Positions 1 through 7,701 of a DNA stretch of 64,000 nucleotides are shown here, one piece after another. Origin of the DNA: an uncultured Oscillospiraceae bacterium (GTDB lineage Bacteria; Bacillota; Clostridia; Oscillospirales; Acutalibacteraceae); contig UQHH01000003.1 in assembly GCA_900540865.1 (NCBI GenBank), positions 27,082 to 91,081 of the forward strand, in the 5' to 3' direction. The translations under genes were made by a program, and so were the position numbers. Each line of letters starts with the position of its first letter. Position 1 is the first letter of the stretch. The notes beneath the pieces are model-generated. The model worked only from the letters and a program-made list of their open reading frames with translations, had not been told where the DNA came from and searched no databases.

Positions 1-1495
1 GCCGCGACGGGTCGTCGGACAAGGAATACTGTGTTTTCGCTATGCAGACGGGCAGCTTATCCGCGCCGAGCGCTTGTGCCTCTTTGATTGCCTTTTCCGC
101 CTGCGCCGTATAGGTAACGCCGCGCGCCCCATAAATCTTTGTGGCGACCGCGTTTATTTTCTCTTTTAACGGAATATCGAGCGGATAGCAGGGCTTGAAG
201 GCAGAGGGCTTCTCAGCCGCCTCACATACCTTTTGCGCAAGCTCCATGCCGCCCTCTCCGCCTTTTGCAAACACCTCTGATAAGGCAAAATCCGCGCCCT
301 TTTCCTTACAATACCGCTCAATTAAGGAAAGCTCCGCGTCTGTGTCCGTATCGAACCGGTTGATTGCGACGACGACCGGCACGCCGTAGGAGCGCATATT
401 ATCAATATGAACGCCAAGGTTTACAATCCCTTTTTCCAGCGCCTCGATATTTTCATTTTTAAGCTCCGTCTTTGGCACGCCGCCGTTATATTTGAGCGCG
501 CGGCAGGTAGCGACCACGACGATGGCGCTCGGTTTAAGCCCCGCATACCGGCATTTGATGTCGAGAAATTTTTCCGCGCCGAGGTCAGAGCCGAAGCCCG
601 CCTCTGTAATACAGTAATCGGCAAGCTTGAGCGCAAGCCTGGTTGCACGCACAGAGTTGCAGCCGTGCGCGATATTCGCAAACGGGCCGCCGTGCATGAT
701 GGCGGGCGTCCCTTCCAGCGTCTGAACGAGGTTAGGCATAACCGCGTCCTTTAAAAGCGCAGCCATCGCGCCCTGCGCGTTCAAATCGCGCGCAAAAACC
801 GGGTTTCCTTCTACCGTGTAGGCGACCAGAATATCGCCGAGCCTCTTTTTTAAGTCTTCTATATCGTTCGCAAGGCACAGGATTGCCATAACCTCGCTTG
901 CTACCGTGATAATAAAGCCATCCTCACGCGGGACGCCGTTTATCTTCCCGCCAAGGCCAACGATAATATTACGCAGCGCCCGGTCGTTCATATCGAGGCA
1001 GCGCTTGATTAAAATCCTGCGCTGGTCTATTTTTAAACTGTTCCCCTGCTGCAGGTGGTTATCGAGCATGGCGCACAGGAGGTTGTTCGCGCTGGTGATA
1101 GCATGCATGTCGCCCGTAAAGTGGAGGTTAATGTCCTCCATCGGGAGCACCTGCGCATAGCCGCCGCCCGCGGCGCCGCCCTTTACGCCGAATACCGGCC
1201 CTAAAGAAGGCTCGCGCAGCGCGATAATCGCGTTCTTGCCGATTTTCGCCATCGCCTGCCCCAGCCCCGCTGTCGTAGTCGTCTTGCCCTCGCCCGCCGG
1301 CGTGGGGTTGATTGCCGTGACCAATATGAGCTTGCCGTCCTCTTTGTCCTTCAGCCGCTCAAACAAACGGTCGTTGAGCTTTGCCTTATACCTGCCGTAC
1401 GGCTCGGTTTCTTCCTCAAGAATGCCAAGCTGGCGCGCTATCTGCGCGATGGGCTGAAGTTTACACTGCTGGGCAATTTCAATATCTGTAAGCAT
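1..1495 (-). CDS. fhs: Formate--tetrahydrofolate ligase, 3' end beyond window
   Basis: Cytosolic enzyme of one-carbon metabolism: ATP-dependent ligation of formate to tetrahydrofolate, giving 10-formyl-THF (Wood-Ljungdahl methyl branch and purine synthesis). The reading frame is open from the start codon to the window edge and encodes about 498 residues of a family that is usually near 556, so only the C-terminus is missing. A P-loop [11 protein letters not shown] lies near residue 67, and PEDGF- and [17 protein letters not shown] family blocks follow. Two in-frame ATGs occur. GGAGGG abuts the outer one (1504) but is 9 nt from the inner one (1495), so [10 protein letters not shown] is chosen. 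It appears to be a single-gene unit with its own promoter. Confidence 0.96.
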   Translation of the reverse strand, partial: MLTDIEIAQQCKLQPIAQIARQLGILEEETEPYGRYKAKLNDRLFERLKDKEDGKLILVTAINPTPAGEGKTTTTAGLGQAMAKIGKNAIIALREPSLGPVFGVKGGAAGGGYAQVLPMEDINLHFTGDMHAITSANNLLCAMLDNHLQQGNSLKIDQRRILIKRCLDMNDRALRNIIVGLGGKINGVPREDGFIITVASEVMAILCLANDIEDLKKRLGDILVAYTVEGNPVFARDLNAQGAMAALLKDAVMPNLVQTLEGTPAIMHGGPFANIAHGCNSVRATRLALKLADYCITEAGFGSDLGAEKFLDIKCRYAGLKPSAIVVVATCRALKYNGGVPKTELKNENIEALEKGIVNLGVHIDNMRSYGVPVVVAINRFDTDTDAELSLIERYCKEKGADFALSEVFAKGGEGGMELAQKVCEAAEKPSAFKPCYPLDIPLKEKINAVATKIYGARGVTYTAQAEKAIKEAQALGADKLPVCIAKTQYSLSDDPSR

Positions 1496-1532
1496 TGGGG
1501 CCATCCCTCCAAAATTCAGATTTACTGCGTAA

Positions 1533-1561
1533 ATTATATCACATAAGATATAGTCAAACAA
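1533..1561 (-). promoter_or_regulatory. Sigma-A promoter of fhs
   Basis: On the minus strand, TATAAT (1533-1538) carries an upstream TGA, giving an extended -10. A weak -35 TTGTTT (1556-1561) lies 17 nt away. It is about 40 nt upstream of the fhs start. Seen directly; function inferred. Confidence 0.6.
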
Positions 1562-1624
1562 GTGTGAAACGGGGCAAATTTACAGCGGCCCGTCCCTCTC
1601 TTGGGAAAAGCCGCATATCCGCGC

Positions 1625-1655
1625 AAAAAGCCCCGCGCAAAGCTTGCGTGGGGCT
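1625..1655 (-). terminator. Rho-independent terminator after cdaR
   Basis: A GC-rich stem (GCCCC..GGGGC, 1630-1654) is followed on the minus strand by five T. It sits just past the cdaR stop codon and ends the cdaA-cdaR unit before fhs. Confidence 0.75.
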
Positions 1656-1663
1656 TAATAAAT

Positions 1664-2989
1664 TTATTCGTTCTTGCTGACAGTAATATTTGCGGTATAC
1701 CTTACCCGGCTGTACGCCCAGCAATTTTTTGCGCCTGTTACCTCTATGGTGACTGGCACCTCGGTAGAACCGACAAAATCCTGCCCCAAGCTTTTCAGGT
1801 CGATTACAGCAGACAGGTCGGAAGAGGCAAGGTCCTCAATTGCATTATCAGGGCCAACGATTGTTACGTCGATTGCTGAGGTGGTAGGCGTAGCCGTATA
1901 GCCGCCCGGCAGGTTTTTAAAACTGAATTTGTTTACCGTTTGCCTCGTTGTAGAATAGCCCGATAAATCGAGCGTCACGACTACCTGCGTAATATTGCTG
2001 ATGTTTTTACAGCCGTTCGGCAGGGCTACCTCTCGCGTAAATGTGGTATTCGCGGGCGAAATCTCGGTAAAATCGATTGGCTCCAGCTCAACCGACCCCA
2101 GCTTGGCAATGGTATCCTCAGGCCCGGCAATCTCAATTTCTTCCGGAACCATTTTCGCAAAATTATCCGTATTGAAGCCGGCAGGCACATTTGTAAACGT
2201 CGCCTCCAGCGGCAGCCTGCTCATCGACAGGACAGAAATTGTGACCGTCACGGAATCCGCGCTGGTCGTAATCAGCTCGTTTTTAATTTCACCGCCGGCC
2301 GCGTCGTACAGTATAACCTTATAATCGTTTTTATAGGTGGAGGTCAGAACGCCGTCGACCGTACCGACAACCTCTGCGGAAGCGACCTTCAGCACCTCTG
2401 ACTGCGGCCCGGAAACCGTAATTTTATCCGCGGAAAGAATGGGAGAAGCGGCATAATAGGTCGGGTCTACCTTATATTCGATTTTATCCTGTATGTCGAG
2501 CGTCTTCTGGCTGTACCGGTCGACGTAAACGCTTGCAAACTGCGGGGAAACCGATTCAATTTTAAAGGTTTTTACGCTGTTGTTCTTCGCCGTCAGCTCC
2601 AGGCTGTAGGTGTTCGGCGTCAAAATCGTACCGGCGGCCTGCTCCGCCACGACCTGGATGTCCTCCTTCGTCACGGTGCCGAGCGTCAGCCTGTTGCCGG
2701 AAATCTGGACGGTAGCCTTTGTATCGGCTCCTGTAAAGATGACAAGCCCGTCTTCCTTGGCCTGGTCGCTCAGCTGGATGGAAATTGGAATATCAGAAAT
2801 CGAAGCTGTCGTGTCCACGCCGGAATTCTGCGAGAAAAAGAGCCACAGGATACATGCCATCAAAAAGGAGAAGGCCAGAAGAAATTTATTGTTCTTAAAG
2901 AGCTTATCGAGCGTAATTTTTGGTTTACCTGTTTTTTTCTTCTTATCGGCCGCGCTTCTTGCGTTGTTCGTCTTTTTATTTTTGCTCAT
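1664..2989 (-). CDS. cdaR: YbbR-domain protein, c-di-AMP cyclase regulator
   Basis: Membrane-anchored extracellular protein that, in the family, binds and modulates the diadenylate cyclase CdaA. A basic N-terminus (residues 1-33) precedes one membrane segment at about 35-52; the rest is outside the cell. YbbR repeats are recognisable from recurring SGP, AGP and VGP motifs near residues 194, 288 and 377, with a weaker first repeat before them. Length 441 is typical. The gene overlaps the 3' end of cdaA by 14 nt, so the two are co-translated. The usual third partner, glmM, is not downstream; a terminator and fhs follow. Confidence 0.9.
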   Translation of the reverse strand: MSKNKKTNNARSAADKKKKTGKPKITLDKLFKNNKFLLAFSFLMACILWLFFSQNSGVDTTASISDIPISIQLSDQAKEDGLVIFTGADTKATVQISGNRLTLGTVTKEDIQVVAEQAAGTILTPNTYSLELTAKNNSVKTFKIESVSPQFASVYVDRYSQKTLDIQDKIEYKVDPTYYAASPILSADKITVSGPQSEVLKVASAEVVGTVDGVLTSTYKNDYKVILYDAAGGEIKNELITTSADSVTVTISVLSMSRLPLEATFTNVPAGFNTDNFAKMVPEEIEIAGPEDTIAKLGSVELEPIDFTEISPANTTFTREVALPNGCKNISNITQVVVTLDLSGYSTTRQTVNKFSFKNLPGGYTATPTTSAIDVTIVGPDNAIEDLASSDLSAVIDLKSLGQDFVGSTEVPVTIEVTGAKNCWAYSRVRYTANITVSKNE

Positions 2990-3869
2990 GCTTCTTCTCC
3001 TTTCTCTTGGACGAGAAAATGGGAATCAGCTCCACAATGTCCGTTTTGTCTGCCGGAAGAATAAGCTCCTCCAGGCGTTCCATGAGCGCCTCACGGGTAT
3101 AGTCCCTCGTAAGCCTGCCGCGGTAGGCGATTGAGATGTTTCCGGTTTCCTCCGAAACGACGACGACGACGGCGTCTGATACCTCGCTGATGCCGAGCGC
3201 CGCGCGGTGGCGTGTGCCGAGGTTTATATCGACTTCCTCATTCTTGGTAAGCGGCAAAATACAGCCCGCCGCATATACTCTGCCGTCGCGGATGACGACG
3301 GCGCCGTCATGCAGCGGCGCTTTATTGAAAAACAGGTTGCCAAAGACAGAAACCGAGGGCGAAGCATCAACAATAGTGCCGGTATCGATAATATCGCCGA
3401 GCTTTGTCGAGCGTTCAAAGACAATCAACGCGCCCGTTTTACTGCGCTGGAACAAAATCGCGGCGTCGCAGACGTCGCTGATGACTTTCCGCTGCAGTGC
3501 AATCAGCTCATCGTCCTGCTTGGACTGCAGGCCGAATTTTTTGAAATTTTTAGAGAATTTACTTCGCCCGATTTGTTCGAGCGCCTTTCTGATTTCCGGC
3601 TGGAACACGATAAATAAAATGAGAACGCCGAACTCGAAGAAATTTTTAAGCAGCGCGGTAAACATCGTCAGCTGGAATACAAACGCCGCAAAATAAACAA
3701 CGAGCAGAATTACAACGCCCTTCAGGAGCTGCTCCGCCCTCGTTTCCTTTACCAATTTAAATATACCGTATATTACAAAAGTAATGCAGAGAATATCCAC
3801 AAAATCTTTGAATTGAAAGGTCTTGATAATGGAAAGAAAAGAGCTGAAAAACGAGATAATATAATCCAT
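2976..3869 (-). CDS. cdaA: Diadenylate cyclase CdaA
   Basis: Makes cyclic di-AMP from two ATP at the inner face of the membrane; controls potassium and osmotic homeostasis and wall integrity. Three N-terminal hydrophobic segments are followed by a DAC domain with the hallmark DGA (PLHDGAVVIRDG) and RHR (GTRHRAALG) motifs. The frame opens at a GTG at 3902, but that codon lacks a ribosome site; ATG 3869 (MDYIISFF) has GGAAGGAAG about 6 nt upstream and matches the usual CdaA N-terminus. It forms a two-gene unit with cdaR. Confidence 0.95.
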   Translation of the reverse strand: MDYIISFFSSFLSIIKTFQFKDFVDILCITFVIYGIFKLVKETRAEQLLKGVVILLVVYFAAFVFQLTMFTALLKNFFEFGVLILFIVFQPEIRKALEQIGRSKFSKNFKKFGLQSKQDDELIALQRKVISDVCDAAILFQRSKTGALIVFERSTKLGDIIDTGTIVDASPSVSVFGNLFFNKAPLHDGAVVIRDGRVYAAGCILPLTKNEEVDINLGTRHRAALGISEVSDAVVVVVSEETGNISIAYRGRLTRDYTREALMERLEELILPADKTDIVELIPIFSSKRKEKKHEQK

Positions 3870-3958
3870 GATTTTCTTCCTTCCGTTTACTTTAGAACCC
3901 ACTGCCTGTTCATTTTATTATTTTATCACAAAACAATCCTGTTGCAAACACTTTTTTG

Positions 3959-5110
3959 TCAGATACCGCTTTTTCTCATGTGTGCTACGCCAAAGGCCAG
4001 CCGGTCGATTTGCGCCGCGTTTGTAAAGTAAGAAGGGCTTACCCTTACCGCGCCCGTTTCGAGCGTGTCCATTGCGGTGTGTGCCGAAGGCGCGCAGTGC
4101 AGCCCCGCACGCAGGGCAATGTCGTAATTGCGGTTGAGAAAATCGGCCACTGTCTCGCTGTCGTAGCCCTTTACGTTAAAGGAAAGCACAGGGGAAAAGT
4201 AATCCAGGCTCGGCTTTTCCGTATAGAGGAGGACGCCGGGCGTATTACTGAATCTATCGTATAAACGCCGCACAAGCTCCATCTCGTGCCGGGCGATATT
4301 TTCCAGCTTTACGTTTGTCACAAAAGAAATACCCGCCTTCAGCCCGGCAATGCCGGGAAGGTTCGGGGTACCGCTTTCAAATTTGTCCGGCATCTCAGAC
4401 GGCTGCTCAAATGAAATCGAGCTGCTGCCTGTTCCGCCTTCTGTGAGGGTGGAAAGCCTTTCCGCGCAGGCTGTTATTAGAATTCCCGTCCCCATGGGGC
4501 CATATAGCCCCTTATGGCCCGCCATACAGAGGTAATCGATATACATATCCTGTACGTTGAGCGGTAAGGTTCCGGCGGTCTGCGCCGCGTCTACCATAAA
4601 CTGAATGCCGTACTCGTGGCACAGCGCGCCGATGCGCCCAATCGGCAGGCGCACACCCCAAACATTCGAGGCATGCGTGCATACGACGAGCTTCGTATCC
4701 TTGCCGATAGCGTTGCGGAAGGAATCGACCGTTTTGTCGTTGTCGCAGGGAAAAACCTTAGCCTGTGAGAAGGTTACTCCCTGTTTTTCAAGCTCGTGGA
4801 GCGGGCGCATGACGGAGTTGTGCTCCATGTCGCTTACAACGACGTGGTCGCCGCTTTTCAGCAGACCTTTGAACACGATATTGAGCGAATGGGTGCAATT
4901 GAGCGTAAACACCACATGCTCCTCTTTTTGCGCGTGAAAAAGCGCGGCGGCCTTTACCCTGCAATCATAAATTTCTTTGGAAGCTCTCATCGATTGTTTG
5001 TGGCCGCTGCGCCCGGGATTTGCGCCATATACTCTTAATGCCTCGTCCACCGCCCTAGAAACCTGCGGCGGCTTCGGGAAGGTGGTGGCGGCGTTATCCA
5101 GATAAATCAC
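3959..5110 (-). CDS. Cysteine desulfurase family aminotransferase
   Basis: PLP-dependent class V aminotransferase, 383 residues. The cofactor lysine is K200 in MAGHKG, and the likely catalytic cysteine is C339 in GLHCAPSAH, as in NifS/SufS-type enzymes that mobilise sulfur or selenium from cysteine or selenocysteine. The overall pattern (MIYLDNAATTFPKP, short Cys loop) fits the TIGR01977 branch rather than IscS. It starts at GTG 5110, inside a 4-nt GTGA overlap with the upstream DUF3343 gene, so the two are translationally coupled. No iscU or sufU lies nearby, which argues against a housekeeping Fe-S role. Confidence 0.88.
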   Translation of the reverse strand: MIYLDNAATTFPKPPQVSRAVDEALRVYGANPGRSGHKQSMRASKEIYDCRVKAAALFHAQKEEHVVFTLNCTHSLNIVFKGLLKSGDHVVVSDMEHNSVMRPLHELEKQGVTFSQAKVFPCDNDKTVDSFRNAIGKDTKLVVCTHASNVWGVRLPIGRIGALCHEYGIQFMVDAAQTAGTLPLNVQDMYIDYLCMAGHKGLYGPMGTGILITACAERLSTLTEGGTGSSSISFEQPSEMPDKFESGTPNLPGIAGLKAGISFVTNVKLENIARHEMELVRRLYDRFSNTPGVLLYTEKPSLDYFSPVLSFNVKGYDSETVADFLNRNYDIALRAGLHCAPSAHTAMDTLETGAVRVSPSYFTNAAQIDRLAFGVAHMRKSGI

Positions 5111-5337
5111 GGCATGGCCTCCCTGTCCGTACGGCCGAGGACCATAATACCGTTGTCCTTCAAAATCTGTTCCGCCTCGTCTGTTTTATGCGGCACATAA
5201 AGGCTGTAGCCGCAGCTGTATTCCCCGCTGCGTTTCGGGGTACGTTCTATATCGGCAGAAATCCCCTCATTTAAAAGGATTGCCCTGCCTTTCATTGCAT
5301 ATGTGATGGAAGTCAGCATAATTAACTGCTTGCCCAC
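5107..5337 (-). CDS. DUF3343 putative Se/S carrier-like protein
   Basis: Small soluble protein (about 76 residues) of the DUF3343 family (Pfam Se_S_carrier, PF11823). Members often neighbour TIGR01977 cysteine desulfurases and selenium genes. Visible features are an N-terminal alpha/beta segment, TPKRSGEYSCGYSLYV with a conserved-looking cysteine, and a C-terminal helix. The longest frame opens at GTG 5346, which overlaps the GAGGTG ribosome site. GTG 5337 has 6-nt spacing and is chosen. The function as a persulfide or selenide carrier is inferred from family and context only. Confidence 0.75.
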   Translation of the reverse strand: MGKQLIMLTSITYAMKGRAILLNEGISADIERTPKRSGEYSCGYSLYVPHKTDEAEQILKDNGIMVLGRTDREAMP

Positions 5338-5407
5338 ATATATCACCTCGTTTTCTTTTTACTACCATGATATGCAGATACGAGATGTTATGTGTACAGG
5401 CTTGCGC

Positions 5408-5435
5408 ACGCCTGATTTTGTTGAAAAACAGGCGT
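5408..5435. other. Isolated hairpin between PH-domain gene and DUF3343
   Basis: A 7-bp inverted repeat ACGCCTG...CAGGCGT with a 14-nt loop. Read on the plus strand it is followed by TTTTCT, but no plus-strand gene precedes it. On the minus strand it sits after the PH-domain gene without a T-run. It may be a weak terminator of that gene. Confidence 0.4.
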
Positions 5436-5450
5436 TTTCTAAATTATTTA

Positions 5451-5936
5451 TTAAAACCTTCCGTCGTAGCCGTCGCCGAAATTGTCGTCTCCGGTGCTGT
5501 CGGGCGTTTCGCCGTCCTCGTGGCCGAAGCCGTCGTTTATGATTTCTCCCCTGCGCATGCGAAGGCGCAGCTTTTCCTCCTCTACAAGATAGGAAAGATT
5601 GTCCTTGAACTGCTGGGAGTTGCGGATATTTTTTACAACAAGCGTCGGCTGGAACTTGTCCTGCGCCTCTACCGTGACTGTACCAAGGCCGAACAGCTTT
5701 TGTAAGAGGGTACGCGAAAGGGTCATATCGAGCACGCGGTATAGGAGGATTTCATCCTCGCGGCTCGTAAAGAAGCCGGAATTAATCAAAATCTTCCGGT
5801 TGGTAAGCGTGTACTTCGTAAAGGTAAACGGCAGCCCGAAGAGAAGCCAGCGCTTTCTTTCCTGCTGAACCACCTCCACATCGACCGGCTTATTCATAGC
5901 GCCCACATTCGGGGCGTTCGACGCATATTCTTCCAT
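5451..5936 (-). CDS. Bacterial PH-domain protein
   Basis: 161-residue protein with a bacterial pleckstrin-homology (bPH2, YdbS/YdbT-like) fold pattern: KYTLTNRKILINSGFF near residues 40-56, then EILLYRVLDMTLSR, and a VEAQDKFQP..VVKNIRN strand pair. No membrane segment is obvious apart from the short hydrophobic stretch LLFGLPF. The tail is acidic and glycine-rich (DSTGDDNFGDGYDGRF) and probably disordered. Role unknown; related proteins sit at the membrane. ATG 5936 follows AAAGGGGAATTTCA, a good ribosome site. Confidence 0.75.
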   Translation of the reverse strand: MEEYASNAPNVGAMNKPVDVEVVQQERKRWLLFGLPFTFTKYTLTNRKILINSGFFTSREDEILLYRVLDMTLSRTLLQKLFGLGTVTVEAQDKFQPTLVVKNIRNSQQFKDNLSYLVEEEKLRLRMRRGEIINDGFGHEDGETPDSTGDDNFGDGYDGRF

Positions 5937-5993
5937 TTGAAATTCCCCTTTCTCGTTTCAGTGGTTTTATTTCTGCCCGGCGGCATATGCCGC

Positions 5994-6545
5994 TTATTTA
6001 CGGCTTTTTTGAACGCTTTGATTCATTATTTCATACGCGGCGCATATGTCTTTTTCATAATCCAACTTGATTTCCACAAAAGGAACGCCTAAGCCTTCGC
6101 AGCTTTTCTTGAGCCTGCCGTTTGCCGTAAGGATGGCTTGCTTATCAATATCAGCCGGGAAAAGCCGATTTTCTATTATGTTTTCATACGCGATAATTTT
6201 ATCAAAGCACCTGTGTATATAGTCCTGTGAAAAAATAAGATAGATACAGGCAATCTCCTTACAAAGCAGTTTTTTTACCTCTTCCGGCGGAAGATAGCAG
6301 CCCTCAAGGATAATGTCCTGCTTGTTTTCAAGGCAGGTATCTATGATTCCCCTGACAACGCCCCATAGCTTTTCTGTAATTGCTTCGTTGCTGCCGCCGG
6401 CTGTAAACCCACAGTCTTTATAACCGCGTATAAGCCCCATTTTAATATGGTCGAGGCTGGTATACGGAAAATGGTATTGCTCCAGCAGCTTCTGCGCCAA
6501 CAGCGTTTTGCCCGTGTGGGTTTCTCCCCCGATTAAAATAACCAA
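5994..6545 (-). CDS. P-loop small-molecule kinase-like protein
   Basis: 183-residue AAA/P-loop protein resembling adenylate-kinase or 2-phosphoglycerate-kinase-like enzymes. Walker A is GGETHTGKT at residues 6-14. A hydrophobic strand IILEGCYL near 82-89 is the likely Walker B/substrate region. No clear lid with zinc cysteines is seen. The substrate cannot be told from sequence. It is separate from the phosphofructokinase gene (57 nt upstream), with no obvious co-regulation. Confidence 0.65.
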   Translation of the reverse strand: MVILIGGETHTGKTLLAQKLLEQYHFPYTSLDHIKMGLIRGYKDCGFTAGGSNEAITEKLWGVVRGIIDTCLENKQDIILEGCYLPPEEVKKLLCKEIACIYLIFSQDYIHRCFDKIIAYENIIENRLFPADIDKQAILTANGRLKKSCEGLGVPFVEIKLDYEKDICAAYEIMNQSVQKSRK

Positions 6546-6601
6546 AGCTTTACTCCTATAATATCTGCCAAAAACGTATGCGCGTGCGCATCGCCCGGTA
6601 C

Positions 6602-7687
6602 TTATTCTCCAAAAGAAATGCCGATTTGCTTTGCGGTTTTTATGACCTCGCAGTCAACCGGCACGCTCTTGAGCTTTCCCGCGACCTCGGAAAGCGGTAC
6701 GGGGACGACCTCGTTATTTACAAGGGCGACCATATTACCGTACTGTTTATTAATAATCAGCTGCGCCGCCGCCGCGCCGAAGCGTGTGGAGAGCACCCTG
6801 TCGTACGGGCACGGGCTGCCGCCGCGCTGGAAATGGCCGGGAACGGTGACGCGCGTCTCCTGTCCTGTCGCCTGCTCGATTTCCTGCGCAATCTGATAGG
6901 AAATCGAAGGGTACTTCAGCTCGGAAAGCACGGCCTTCTTCTTCTTTTTCGGCATAGCCGCAAGCTCCTTGGAAACGGCGCCCTCCGCCACCGCCAAAAT
7001 AGAAAAGTTTTTGCCGTTTTTCGTGCGCGTTTTGACCGTTTCAATCACGGAATCGATATCGTATGGAATTTCCGGTATCAAAATAATGTCCGCGCCGCCC
7101 GCGATACCCGCGTAAAGCGTCAGCCAGCCGACCTTGTGCCCCATAACCTCTACGATGAACACCCTGCCGTGGGAGGTGGCGGTCGTATGGATACAATCGA
7201 TGACGTTCGTTGCGATGTCAACCGCGCTCTGGAAGCCGAAGGTCATGTCGGTGCCCCACAGGTCGTTGTCGATGGTTTTCGGCAGGGATACGACGTTTAG
7301 GCCCTCCTCGCAGAGAAGGTTCGCCGTTTTCTGCGTACCGTTTCCGCCTAAAATGACAAGGCAGTCGAGCTTTAATTCATTGTAATGCTCCTTCATCGCC
7401 TTGACCTTGTCGACGCTGTTTTCATCCACCACGCGCATAAGCTTGAACGGCTGCCTGGAGGTGCCGAGAATGGTGCCGCCGCGCGTGAGGATGCCGGAGA
7501 AATCCTCCTGCTTCATCAGGCGGTATTCGCCGTAAATCAGGCCGCGGTATCCGTCGATGATGCCGTAAATTTCAAGCCCCTCGTTCCCGAAATGGCCGTA
7601 TAATGCCTTTGCGACGCCGCGGATGGACGCGTTTAAGCCCTGGCAGTCGCCGCCGCTCGTTAAAATCCCTACCCTGTACATTGTCAC
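6602..7687 (-). CDS. pfkA: 6-phosphofructokinase (donor ambiguous)
   Basis: Glycolytic enzyme phosphorylating fructose 6-phosphate. The family motifs are clear: GILTSGGDCQGLNASIR at 7-23, GGTILGTSR near 70-78, the catalytic TIDND at 138-142, MGHKVGW, and PGHFQRGGSP. The two residues that separate donor types are mixed. GGNGT (114-118) keeps the Gly of ATP enzymes at the position equivalent to E. coli G104, whereas PKTIDND has Lys (K137) at E. coli position 124, as in PPi-dependent enzymes. In GGNGT an Asn replaces the usual Asp. Length 361 fits. Only 14 nt separate it from the upstream polyphosphate kinase gene, so they are probably co-transcribed. Confidence 0.92.
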   Translation of the reverse strand: MTMYRVGILTSGGDCQGLNASIRGVAKALYGHFGNEGLEIYGIIDGYRGLIYGEYRLMKQEDFSGILTRGGTILGTSRQPFKLMRVVDENSVDKVKAMKEHYNELKLDCLVILGGNGTQKTANLLCEEGLNVVSLPKTIDNDLWGTDMTFGFQSAVDIATNVIDCIHTTATSHGRVFIVEVMGHKVGWLTLYAGIAGGADIILIPEIPYDIDSVIETVKTRTKNGKNFSILAVAEGAVSKELAAMPKKKKKAVLSELKYPSISYQIAQEIEQATGQETRVTVPGHFQRGGSPCPYDRVLSTRFGAAAAQLIINKQYGNMVALVNNEVVPVPLSEVAGKLKSVPVDCEVIKTAKQIGISFGE

Positions 7688-7701
7688 ACTTCCCTGTCCT
7701 T

